Assembly: GCF_009823805.1 (NCBI RefSeq)
Contig: NZ_WUEK01000006.1
Span: 280,376 to 320,580 of the forward strand
Length of the DNA: 40,205 nt
Source of the DNA: Nocardioides flavescens
GTDB taxonomy: Bacteria > Actinomycetota > Actinomycetes > Propionibacteriales > Nocardioidaceae
Direction of reading: 5' to 3'
The notes under the pieces were generated by a model. That model was not told the DNA's origin. It saw only the letters and a program-made list of their open reading frames with translations, and made no database searches. A program made the position numbers and the translations under genes. How positions within the stretch are numbered: the first letter of the stretch is position 1; every line of letters starts with the position of its first letter. This document shows positions 32,898 through 40,205 of the stretch, piece after piece.

Positions 32898-34703
32898 GTG
32901 GGAGACGAGCGCCTGGTGGCCGACCTGCTGGTGGAGCGACTGCGGGCGTGGGGGGTGCACCGACTGTTCGGCTATCCCGGCGACGGCGTCAACACGCTGA
33001 TGGGCGCGCTGCGTCGCGCCGGAGTCGATCCCGAGCTGGTGCAGGCGCGCCACGAGGAGAACGCCGCGCTGATGGCGGTCGGTCACGCGAAGTACACCGG
33101 TGGCGTCGGGGTCGTGCTCAGCACCCAGGGTCCCGGGGCGGTCCACCTGCTCAACGGGCTCTACGACGCCAAGCTCGACCACGTGCCCGTCGTGGCGCTC
33201 GTGGGTCAGCAGGAGACGTCGGTGCTGGGTGCGGAGTACCAGCAGGAGATCGACCTCGGAGCACTGTTCCACGACGTCGCCGCCCAGTTCGTGCAGACCG
33301 TGTTCGCTCCCGACCAGGCGCGGATGGTCCTCGACCGGGCCCTGCGCACCGCGCTGGCGACCCGCTCGCCCGCCGTCGTGATCGTGCCGCACGACATCCA
33401 GCAGCAGCCGGCGCCGCCCGAGGTGGAGCGTGAGCACGAGCACGGTGTCGTGGTCACCGCGGCCGGCTGGCGGCCGCCGCGCGTCGTACCCGACGACGAC
33501 GCGCTCGACGCCGCCGCCGCGCTGCTGGCGGCGGGGGAGCGGCCCGCGCTGCTGGTGGGCCAGGGCGCGCGTCACGCCCGCCGGGAGGTGGAGGCGGTGG
33601 CCGAGCGGCTCGGTGCCGGCATCGCGACCAGCCTGCTGGGCAAGCCGTGGGTCGACGAGTCCCGCGACGACGCGTGCGGCGTGATGGGCCACCTCGGCAC
33701 CAGCGCCTCCGCGCGGCTGCTCGGCTCCTGCGACACCCTGCTCGTCGTCGGCAGCAACGACCCCTGGACGGAGTACTACCCCGCGCCCGGCCAGGCCCGC
33801 GCGGTGCAGGTCGACCTCGACGGCCGCCACGTCGGCAACCGCTACCCGGTCGAGGTCGGCCTCACCGGCGACGCGGCCGAGACGCTCCGCGCCTTGCTCG
33901 ACCGGCTGCCGGAGCGGCCCGCCGCGACCCCGTGGCGCACGCAGGTCGGCACCTGGGTGCAGGAGTGGCACGCGCTCGCCGAGCAGCGGGCCCGCGAGAC
34001 CGCCGCCGACCCGCTCAGCCCCGAGCTCGTCGTCCGCGAGCTCAGTGGTCGGCTCCCGGACGACGCCTCGGTCAGCGTCGACGTCGGGTCGGTCGTCTAC
34101 TGGTACGCCCGCCACCTGCGGCTGCCGGTCGGCGTGCAGGCCCACCTGTCCTCGACGCTGGCCAGCATGGGCTCGGGGCTGCCCTACGGCCTCGCGGCCA
34201 AGCTCGAGGTGCCCGGAGGCCCCGTCGTCGCACTGGTCGGCGACGGAGCGATGCAGATGAACGGCGTCGCCGAGCTCATCACCGTCGCCGACCGGTGGCG
34301 CGGGTGGGCCGACCCCCGCTTCGTCGTCCTGGTGCTCCACAACGGCGACCTGGCGGAGGTCAGCTGGGAGCAGCGGGAGATGGAGGGCGACCCGCGGTTC
34401 GAGACCAGCCAGCGGCTGCCGGCGTTCCCCTACGCCGGCTACGCCGACCTGCTGGGTCTGCAGGGCATCCGCGTGACGGCTCCCGACGAGGTCGGCCCCG
34501 CCTGGGACCGGGCCCTCGCTGCCGACCGGCCGGTCGTGATCGAGGCCGTCGTCGACCCCGACGTGCCGCTGCTGCCGCCGTTCCCGGCGGGGGAGCAGAA
34601 GCTCGACGACTTCCGCGCCGGCCTCGACCAGGAGGCGAGCGATCAGCACGCCCGGGCGCTGCTCGACCAGCAGGCCGAGCAGGAGTCGCGGCTCAGCGAC
34701 TGA
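32898..34703 (+). CDS. thiamine pyrophosphate-requiring enzyme (pyruvate oxidase/acetolactate synthase-like)
   Basis: A 601-residue three-domain TPP enzyme. The N-terminal Pyr domain has VHRLFGYPGDGVNTLMGAL, ARHEENAALMA with the TPP-activating Glu, and STQGPGAVHLLNGLYDAKLDHVPV. The central domain has PALLVGQGARHA. The C-terminal PP domain has SSTLASMGSGLPYGLAAK and the metal/TPP motif VALVGDGAMQMNG ... VLVLHNGDLAEV. The pattern is close to PoxB-type pyruvate oxidases that act at the membrane, but the exact substrate is not certain. The start is uncertain: GTG 32898 was chosen by homology, and GTG 32874 is possible; neither has a strong ribosome site. Its last 11 bases overlap the end of the convergent TetR gene. 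Confidence 0.88.
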   Translation: MGDERLVADLLVERLRAWGVHRLFGYPGDGVNTLMGALRRAGVDPELVQARHEENAALMAVGHAKYTGGVGVVLSTQGPGAVHLLNGLYDAKLDHVPVVALVGQQETSVLGAEYQQEIDLGALFHDVAAQFVQTVFAPDQARMVLDRALRTALATRSPAVVIVPHDIQQQPAPPEVEREHEHGVVVTAAGWRPPRVVPDDDALDAAAALLAAGERPALLVGQGARHARREVEAVAERLGAGIATSLLGKPWVDESRDDACGVMGHLGTSASARLLGSCDTLLVVGSNDPWTEYYPAPGQARAVQVDLDGRHVGNRYPVEVGLTGDAAETLRALLDRLPERPAATPWRTQVGTWVQEWHALAEQRARETAADPLSPELVVRELSGRLPDDASVSVDVGSVVYWYARHLRLPVGVQAHLSSTLASMGSGLPYGLAAKLEVPGGPVVALVGDGAMQMNGVAELITVADRWRGWADPRFVVLVLHNGDLAEVSWEQREMEGDPRFETSQRLPAFPYAGYADLLGLQGIRVTAPDEVGPAWDRALAADRPVVIEAVVDPDVPLLPPFPAGEQKLDDFRAGLDQEASDQHARALLDQQAEQESRLSD

Positions 34704-35289
34704 TCAACGCCGAGAGCACCCGGCCCATCAGGTCGTCGGGCACGTCGTCGGGGCTGAGCAGCCGCTCGATGGCGAGACCGTTGGTGAGGGCCATCAGCAC
34801 GGTCGCGAGCTCGTCGGGGTCGAGACCGACGGACGGGCCCGACCCGGTGTGGGCCCGCACCGCGTCGGCGATCCGGGTGCGCAGCTCGGCGCGGTGGGCG
34901 CGCAGGCTGCCGTCGGGGCTGGGGGTGCGGATCTCGCGCTGCCAGAGCTCGAGGAAGAGCAGCTGCCACTCGCGCTGCTCGTCCCCGGCGCGGGTGAGCG
35001 CCTCGCCGAGCAGGCGGGCCTTCTCGTCGAGGTCGCCGTCGACGCCGGCGACCGACTCGAGGCCGATGTCGACGTAGGCGCTGGTGCGGTCGTCGACCAG
35101 GGCGTCGACGAGCGCGTCCTTGCTGCCGAAGTTGGAGTAGACCGCGCCCTTGGTGAACCCCGCCGCCTCCGCGACCTCGTCGAGGCTCGCGGCGTCGATG
35201 CCGCGGCGGGCGAAGACCGTGGCCGCGGCGTCGAGCAGCTGCCGGCGTACCTCGGCGCGGCTCGGGCGGCGCACGGGGCGGGTGGTCAC
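34693..35289 (-). CDS. TetR family regulator divergent from the P450 gene
   Basis: A 198-residue TetR-type repressor. The helix-turn-helix reads ATVFARRGIDAASLDEVAEAAGFTKGAVYSNFGSKDALVDAL at about residues 23-65. The C-terminal part matches the common TetR_C domain with a WQLLFLELW segment. GTG 35289 is preceded by TATCCT (35297-35302 on the opposite strand), 7 nt away, with no Shine-Dalgarno, compatible with a leaderless mRNA. A perfect palindrome between this gene and the P450 gene is the probable operator. The end overlaps the TPP-enzyme stop by 11 bp in tail-to-tail fashion. Confidence 0.9.
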   Translation of the reverse strand: MTTRPVRRPSRAEVRRQLLDAAATVFARRGIDAASLDEVAEAAGFTKGAVYSNFGSKDALVDALVDDRTSAYVDIGLESVAGVDGDLDEKARLLGEALTRAGDEQREWQLLFLELWQREIRTPSPDGSLRAHRAELRTRIADAVRAHTGSGPSVGLDPDELATVLMALTNGLAIERLLSPDDVPDDLMGRVLSALISR

Positions 35290-35293
35290 GGGG

Positions 35294-35331
35294 TTGAGGA
35301 TACTGTGGCGAACTGGATACTCTTGAGTATC
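35294..35331. promoter_or_regulatory. TetR operator palindrome and divergent promoters
   Basis: GATACTCTTGAGTATC (35316-35331) is a perfect palindrome with 7-bp arms around TT. GGATACT is also repeated at 35298-35304. For the P450 gene, TTGAGG (35294-35299), 18 bp, TACTCT (35318-35323) is a possible promoter whose -10 lies in the palindrome. The same palindrome overlaps the expected -35 zone of the TetR gene, so one bound dimer could block both directions. Confidence 0.6.
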
Positions 35332-35355
35332 GAAACGTCGTCGACGGGAGTGCGG

Positions 35356-36690
35356 ATGAACCCCCAGCACCACCTGAAGCGGGCCGTGCGCTGGACGCTC
35401 GGTCACGCCGTCCCGCGCACCGCGATCGCCTCCGCAGCCCGCCGCGGTGACGTGCACAGCCGGCTGCTGGTCGCCTCCACGGGTGCCGACCTGCCTCTGG
35501 AGATCTTCGACGAGGTGCGGGCGAGCGGGTCCTTCGCGCGCGCCAAGTTCGCCTTCGTCACCGCCCGTCAGCCCGTGGTGCGCGAGCTGCTCTCGAGCGC
35601 CGACGTACGCGCGGGCGTCGAGTTCGGCGCCGGCAGCGGACCGCTCGGCCGGCTCGCGTCGTGGTCGGCGCCGACGGTGCTCGGACCGCTCAACACGCCG
35701 TCGTTGCTGGTCATCGAGCCGCCCGACCACACCCGCATGCGCAAGCTGGTGACCCGCGTGTTCTCGGCTCGCGCCGTCGCCGGTCTGCGCGAGCGCACCG
35801 AGCAGATCGCCGACGAGCTCCTGGACGCGCTCGAGCGGCGCCGGGCGGCCGGTGAGGTCGTCGACCTGGTCGAGGCCTACTGCGCACTGCTGCCCGTCAC
35901 CGTCATCGCCGAGGTCCTGGGCGTGCCCGAGCACGAGCGCGAGCGGGTGCTGCACTACGGCACCGGTGCCGCGCCGAGCCTCGACCTCGGCCTGTCGTGG
36001 CGCCGGTTCCAGACCGTCGAGGACTCGCTGGCGGCGTTCGACACCTGGCTGGACGCCCACATCGAGCTGAAGCGGCGCGAGCCGGGGGAGGACCTGCTGA
36101 CCCAGCTGGTCGCGGCCCGCGACGACGACGGCGTGGCCCTGACCGACCGCGAGCTCAAGGCCACCGCCGGTCTCGTGCTGGCCGCCGGCTTCGAGACCAC
36201 CGTCAACCTGCTCGGCAACGGCATCGCGCTGCTGCACGACCACCCCGACCAGCTCGCGCTCCTGCGCGCGCAGCCGGAGCACTGGACCACCGCGGTCGAC
36301 GAGGTGCTGCGCCTCGACCCGCCGGTGCTGATGACGGGGCGCACCGTCGTGCGCGACACCGAGGTCGCCGGCACCCCGATCCGGCGGGGCTCGGTCGTGA
36401 CCGCCCTCCTCGCCGCGGCCAACCGCGACCCTGAGGTGTTCGAGGACCCCGACGCGTTCCGCGTCGACCGCGCCAACGCCGGCGACCACGTGTCGTTCTC
36501 CGCCGGTCGTCACTACTGCCTCGGCGCGGCGCTGGCCCGCATGGAGGGCGAGGTGGGGCTGCAGCGGCTCTTCGACCGCTTCCCCGACCTGCGCCTCGAG
36601 CCGGGCGCCGTACGCCGGCCGACCCGGATCCTGCGCGGCTTCGACGTGCTCCCCGCCCGGATCGAGCCCGCCCGGGTCCCAGCACCCTAG
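35356..36690 (+). CDS. cytochrome P450
   Basis: A 444-residue bacterial class I P450, cytoplasmic and needing ferredoxin partners that are not encoded here. Visible motifs are LLVIEPPDHTRMRKLV in the C-helix (substrate-side heme contact), the I-helix VLAAGFETTVNLLGNG with the oxygen-activating acid/Thr pair, the K-helix ExxR as EVLR, and the heme loop FSAGRHYCLGAALARME with Cys388 as the thiolate ligand. ATG 35356 has GGGAG 6 nt upstream. It is divergent from a TetR gene with a palindromic operator between them, suggesting induction by its own substrate or a related compound. Substrate unknown. Confidence 0.94.
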   Translation: MNPQHHLKRAVRWTLGHAVPRTAIASAARRGDVHSRLLVASTGADLPLEIFDEVRASGSFARAKFAFVTARQPVVRELLSSADVRAGVEFGAGSGPLGRLASWSAPTVLGPLNTPSLLVIEPPDHTRMRKLVTRVFSARAVAGLRERTEQIADELLDALERRRAAGEVVDLVEAYCALLPVTVIAEVLGVPEHERERVLHYGTGAAPSLDLGLSWRRFQTVEDSLAAFDTWLDAHIELKRREPGEDLLTQLVAARDDDGVALTDRELKATAGLVLAAGFETTVNLLGNGIALLHDHPDQLALLRAQPEHWTTAVDEVLRLDPPVLMTGRTVVRDTEVAGTPIRRGSVVTALLAAANRDPEVFEDPDAFRVDRANAGDHVSFSAGRHYCLGAALARMEGEVGLQRLFDRFPDLRLEPGAVRRPTRILRGFDVLPARIEPARVPAP

Positions 36691-36806
36691 GGACGTAGTC
36701 CCGCAACGGCCCACCTGACCCATACCCGGTCGGGGCGCGCGCTGGTTAGGCTCCGTCGGTCTGCCAGGGGGGTCCGGGCAGCGCAGGTCACCGGGGGGCG
36801 ACCAGC

Positions 36807-39800
36807 ATGGGTCGATCAGTCACGTCCGCACGTCCTCTCGCCCGTCCGTTGGCACGGGTCGTCGCGACGGTCGCCGTCATGGCCGTGGCGGGCCTGGTGC
36901 TCGTCGAGGGCCAGGACGGCGCGCAACCGGAGAGCAGCCGCTCCCGCCCGCACGCCGGCACCCACTCCGAGATGTCCCACGAGGACATGCCCGGCATGGT
37001 GCAGCCCTCGCCGGTCTCCTACGTCCCCACCTCCGTCGAGCTGTCCCGCGCCGCCTGGACGGTCAACGCCAGCACCGAGGAGCTGGTCGGCGACAGGAAC
37101 GCCGCGACCAACGCGATCGACGGCGACCCCGCGACGTTCTGGCACTCCCGGTGGGCCGGCGACCCCGCGCGGCTCCCGCAGACGATCACCATCGACCTGC
37201 ACGTCGTCCAGACCGTCGACGGCGTCTCCTACCTCCCGCGCCAGGACGGCAGCCCGAACGGCGTCGTCACCGAGTTCCGGATCGACACCAGCACCGACGG
37301 GGTGCGCTGGTCGACGCCGGCGACGGGCCGCTGGCAGGGCGACGCCACGCGCAAGAGCGCCGAGCTGCGCGCCGGGCCCGCCCGCTACGTGCGGCTGACG
37401 GTCGAGGGCGACGCGTCCGGGCTGGGGTTCGCGAGCGCGGCCGAGCTCGACGTGCTCACCCCGGTGGCGGGCGAGGACGGCTACACCCCGAAGACGCTCG
37501 ACCCCGCCGGCTGGAAGGTCTCGGCCGACAGCGAGGAGCTGCAGGGGGAGCGGGCCCCCGCGACCAACGCCGTCGACGGCGACCCGGCGACGGTGTGGCA
37601 CACGCAGTGGCGCGACGCGTCCCCGCCGCTGCCGCACCGGTTCACCATCGACCTCGGCCGGGTGCGCGAGGTCGACGGCCTCACCTACCTCCCGCGCCAG
37701 GACGGCCGCGTCAACGGCACCGTCATCGAGTACGCCGTCGAGACCAGTGACAACCAGCGCACCTGGACCCAGGTCGCGACCGGCCGGTGGGCCGACGACG
37801 CCAGCCTCAAGACGACGCGGTTCACCGCCTCGGCCGCGCGCTACGTCCGCTTCGTGGCCCTCGTCGAGATCAACGGCCACCCGTCGTGGACCAGCGCCGC
37901 GGAGATCGGGCTGCAGACGCCCGGAGGCGACCTGGCCGACGTCTCGAAGGTCGGCTCGTGGGGGCCGACCATCAGCTTCCCGCTCGTGCCGAGCGCGGCC
38001 GCCGTGCTCCCGGGCAACCGCGTGCTCACCTGGTCGGCGTACTCCGACACGACGTTCGGCGGCTCGAGCGGTCAGACGCAGACCGCGATCCTCGACCTCA
38101 CCACCGGCCGGGTCAGCCGGTCGACGGTGTTCAACACCCGTCACGACATGTTCTGCCCGGGCGTGGTGGTGCTGGCCGACGGCCGGATCATGGTCACCGG
38201 CGGCAGCGGCGCGTCGGAGACGAGCATCTACGACCCGGCGACCGACACCTGGAAGGGCGGCCCCGCGATGAACGTCGCGCGCGGCTACCAGAGCATGACG
38301 TTGCTGCCCGACGGCAACGCCTTCACCGTCGGCGGCTCCTGGTCGGGTCCGCGCGGCGGCAAGGTCGGGGAGGTCTGGAGCCCGGCCGCCGGGTGGACCG
38401 CGCTCCCCGGGGTCACCACCGACAGGATGCTCACCGCGGACCCGGGCGGCATCTACCGCTCCGACAACCACATGTGGCTCTTCCCCACCCGCGGCGGCAA
38501 GGTGCTGCAGCTCGGCCCGAGCAAGCAGATGAACTCCATCTCGCTCAGCGGCACGGGCTCGGTCACCTCGGTCGGCACGCGTGGCGACTCGGCGGACGCC
38601 ATGAACGGCAACGCCGTGCTCTACGACGCCGACAAGGTGCTGACCGTCGGCGGCGCGCCGGCCTACGAGGGCACCCCCGCCACCGCCCGCGCGTACGTCG
38701 TCGACCTGAGCGGGTCGAAGCCCGTCACGCGGCGCAGCGGCGACCTGGCCACGCCCCGCGCGTTCGCCAACTCCGTCGTCCTGCCCGACGGTCGGGTGGT
38801 CGTGATAGGCGGTCAGCGGACGCCGGTGCCGTTCACCGACACCGACGCGGCGATGTCGCCCGAGACCTGGGACCCGGCGACCGGCACGTTCTCGAACGGT
38901 GCGCCGATGGCCGTGCCGCGCACCTACCACTCGGTGGCGATGCTGCTCCAGGACGGACGGGTCTTCACCGGCGGCGGCGGGCTCTGCGGCACGTGTGCGA
39001 CCAACCACCCCAACGCCCAGATCTACACGCCCGACTACCTCTACGAGGCCGACGGGACGCTGCGCGACCGGCCGCGCATCACCACCGCCCCCGCGACGGC
39101 GCAGGTGGGCGGCACGGTCACCGTCACGACCGACCGGGCGGTGAGCCGCTTCGTGCTGGTGCGGATGGGGCAGTCCACGCACTCGATCAACAACGACCAG
39201 CGCCGCGTGCCGCTGTCGGTCGTGTCCTCCCAGACCTCGGGGAGCGGCAGGTCCTACCAGGTGCGGGTGCCGAACGACGCCAGCATCGCGTTGCCCGGCC
39301 CCTACATGCTCTTCGCCCTCGACGCGCGCGGCACCCCCAGCGTCGCCTCGCTCGTCACGGTGCCGGTGCCGTCCTCCCTGGTCACCGACAAGTTGCTGCC
39401 CCGCACCGGCTGGACGATCACCGCGAGCGACGCCGAGACGGTGGGTGAGCAGGCGCCGGCGAGCAACCTGCTCGACGGTGACGCGGCCACCATCTGGCAC
39501 AGCCGGTGGAGCGACCCCGCGGCGCCGTTCCCGCACACCGTCACCGTCGACACCCGGGTCTCCCAGCGGATCAGCGGGCTGTCGCTGACGACCCGTCAGG
39601 ACGAGTCGACCCACGGGGGCATCACCGACTACCGCATCCAGGTCAGCTCCAACGGTTCGTCCTGGACCACCGTCGCCAGCGGCCGGTGGTCAGGGGAGCG
39701 CGGCACCCGCCTGGTGCGCTGGAACGCCGTCAAGACCCGCTACGTCCGCCTCGTCGCACTGGGCGAGGCGTCCGGGCGGGGCCCCTGGGCGAGCGCCGCA

Positions 39801-39818
39801 GAGCTCAACCTGCTCTGA
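36807..39818 (+). CDS. secreted galactose oxidase-like copper radical oxidase with three discoidin domains
   Basis: A 1003-residue exported oxidase. The signal-type N-terminus (hydrophobic VVATVAVMAVAGLVLV) is followed by a His/Met-rich stretch (HAGTHSEMSHEDMPGM). Two F5/8 type C (discoidin) domains lie at about 69-221 and 224-373, a kelch propeller at about 380-750, a DUF1929 domain at about 751-853 and a third discoidin domain at about 864-1003. Galactose-oxidase active-site residues are all present: Cys450 (HDMFCPG) and Tyr494 (RGYQS) for the thioether, Trp512 (GSWSG), Tyr707-His708 (RTYHS) and His792 (STHSINNDQRR). Spacing Cys-Tyr 44 and Tyr-Trp 18 equals that in the fungal enzyme. It likely oxidises a primary alcohol, often of a sugar, making aldehyde and H2O2. 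Discoidin domains suggest glycan binding. Confidence 0.93.
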   Translation: MGRSVTSARPLARPLARVVATVAVMAVAGLVLVEGQDGAQPESSRSRPHAGTHSEMSHEDMPGMVQPSPVSYVPTSVELSRAAWTVNASTEELVGDRNAATNAIDGDPATFWHSRWAGDPARLPQTITIDLHVVQTVDGVSYLPRQDGSPNGVVTEFRIDTSTDGVRWSTPATGRWQGDATRKSAELRAGPARYVRLTVEGDASGLGFASAAELDVLTPVAGEDGYTPKTLDPAGWKVSADSEELQGERAPATNAVDGDPATVWHTQWRDASPPLPHRFTIDLGRVREVDGLTYLPRQDGRVNGTVIEYAVETSDNQRTWTQVATGRWADDASLKTTRFTASAARYVRFVALVEINGHPSWTSAAEIGLQTPGGDLADVSKVGSWGPTISFPLVPSAAAVLPGNRVLTWSAYSDTTFGGSSGQTQTAILDLTTGRVSRSTVFNTRHDMFCPGVVVLADGRIMVTGGSGASETSIYDPATDTWKGGPAMNVARGYQSMTLLPDGNAFTVGGSWSGPRGGKVGEVWSPAAGWTALPGVTTDRMLTADPGGIYRSDNHMWLFPTRGGKVLQLGPSKQMNSISLSGTGSVTSVGTRGDSADAMNGNAVLYDADKVLTVGGAPAYEGTPATARAYVVDLSGSKPVTRRSGDLATPRAFANSVVLPDGRVVVIGGQRTPVPFTDTDAAMSPETWDPATGTFSNGAPMAVPRTYHSVAMLLQDGRVFTGGGGLCGTCATNHPNAQIYTPDYLYEADGTLRDRPRITTAPATAQVGGTVTVTTDRAVSRFVLVRMGQSTHSINNDQRRVPLSVVSSQTSGSGRSYQVRVPNDASIALPGPYMLFALDARGTPSVASLVTVPVPSSLVTDKLLPRTGWTITASDAETVGEQAPASNLLDGDAATIWHSRWSDPAAPFPHTVTVDTRVSQRISGLSLTTRQDESTHGGITDYRIQVSSNGSSWTTVASGRWSGERGTRLVRWNAVKTRYVRLVALGEASGRGPWASAAELNLL

Positions 39819-39850
39819 GCTGCGCCCGCCCGGGGGTGGTCAGGGTGCGG

Positions 39851-40205
39851 TCAGACGGTGAACTGGTTGACGCTCTCGCGCAGGTCGGAGGCCATGCGGG
39901 CGAGCTCGTCGACGGCGGACTGGGTCTGGGCGAGGGCTTGGGTGGTGGAGTCGGCGGCGGAGCTGACGCCGGAGATGTTGGTGGCGATCTCGCTGGAGGA
40001 GGTGGAGGCTTCGGCGACGTTGCGCGACATCTCGTTGGTGGTGGCGGTCTGTTCCTCGACGGCGGAGGCGATGGTGAGCTGGTAGTCGTTGATCGAGGTG
40101 ATGATGGTGGAGATCTCACCGATGGCCTCGACCGCGCCGGTGGTGTCGCCCTGGATGGCTTCGACGCGGGCGGCGATGTCCTTGGTGGCCTGGGCGGTCT
40201 CTTGT
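39851..40205 (-). CDS. methyl-accepting chemotaxis protein, C-terminal part (5' end outside window)
   Basis: The C-terminal 118 residues of a chemotaxis receptor signalling domain run off the right edge. The helical repeat reads QETAQATKDIAARVEAIQGD, then AVEAIGEISTIITSIND, IASAVEEQTATTNEMSRNVAEAS, SSEIATNISGVSSAA and LARMASDLRESVNQFTV before TGA (39851-39853). AVEEQTATTNEMSRNV is the typical C-terminal methylation-helix region of MCPs. The highly conserved hairpin tip is outside the window. Presence of an MCP suggests the organism is motile or has a chemotaxis-like pathway. Confidence 0.92.
   Translation of the reverse strand, partial: QETAQATKDIAARVEAIQGDTTGAVEAIGEISTIITSINDYQLTIASAVEEQTATTNEMSRNVAEASTSSSEIATNISGVSSAADSTTQALAQTQSAVDELARMASDLRESVNQFTV

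Noticed and set aside
36687..36700. GGGAC-GTA-GTCCC mini-hairpin at the P450 stop codon, considered as another dispersed-repeat copy or terminator
   Set aside because: Only 5 bp of stem and no conserved repeat ends; too weak to claim.
36816..39614. 932-residue minus-strand open frame opposite the oxidase gene
   Set aside because: Plus strand carries the complete galactose-oxidase motif set; the antisense frame has low-complexity composition.

Overview
The window is about 70% GC, with short intergenic gaps, many GTG starts and frequent ATGA/GTGA stop-start overlaps. Its gene families (DtxR/IdeR-type repressor, ROK regulators, DUF2277, trans-acting enoyl reductase family, AmiS/UreI, actinobacterial GH13 glucosidase) point to a high-GC actinobacterium. 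I would guess a Nocardioides-like member of the Propionibacteriales; the genus is inferred from overall style only. No rRNA, tRNA or CRISPR array was seen, and no obvious prophage or known defence island.

Layout. 1-6.7 kb: tail of an IS481-type transposase, citrate synthase, pdxH on the opposite strand, then a TetR regulator in a translationally coupled operon with the two halves of a heterodimeric ABC exporter. 6.7-9.5 kb: a 500-bp gene-free stretch holding dispersed repeats and what looks like a structured leader (promoter, a 12-codon ORF with a perfect ribosome binding site, then stem-loops), followed by a DHA2-type drug exporter and its MarR regulator with two identically spaced operator-like dyads. 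9.5-17.8 kb: mostly single housekeeping genes (GH13 alpha-glucosidase, hotdog-fold protein and photolyase, DtxR-type repressor, sirtuin and DUF2277, enoyl-reductase-like protein, ROK protein), separated by palindromes and repeats. 18-30.7 kb: a carbohydrate locus with a ROK repressor, ribose-type ABC importer (ATPase, permease, binding lipoprotein), Gfo/Idh/MocA dehydrogenase, a 1011-residue secreted ThuA-domain protein, a small lipoprotein, and two xylose-isomerase-like TIM barrels, one cytoplasmic and one Tat-exported. 30.9-36.7 kb: AmiS/UreI channel with a DszC/SfnB-like flavoenzyme, a TPP enzyme, and a TetR/P450 divergent pair around a perfect palindrome. 36.8-39.8 kb: a secreted galactose-oxidase-like copper radical oxidase with three discoidin domains. 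The end of a chemotaxis receptor runs off the right edge.

How it fits together. The 18-30.7 kb block combines an importer with Gfo/Idh/MocA, ThuA and isomerase-like proteins. This set is reminiscent of ThuAB-type and other 3-keto-glycoside catabolic systems, in which a sugar is oxidised at C3 and then cleaved without a hydrolase. Here two of the likely catalytic parts carry export signals, so part of the chemistry may happen outside the membrane. That is the best candidate for a little-described system. Other unusual signals are non-coding: a 32-bp-periodic array that flips orientation at its middle (2198-2390), two 88-bp palindromes with the same 20-8-16 geometry and the same GTTGCAAC centre but different arms (11121-11208, 17771-17858), three related tandem hairpins (30663-30868), the micro-ORF leader (6842-7068), and a dispersed 38-41-bp hairpin repeat with eight complete copies and one half copy. 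Several starts have a -10-like hexamer 6-8 nt upstream and no Shine-Dalgarno, as expected for leaderless transcripts.
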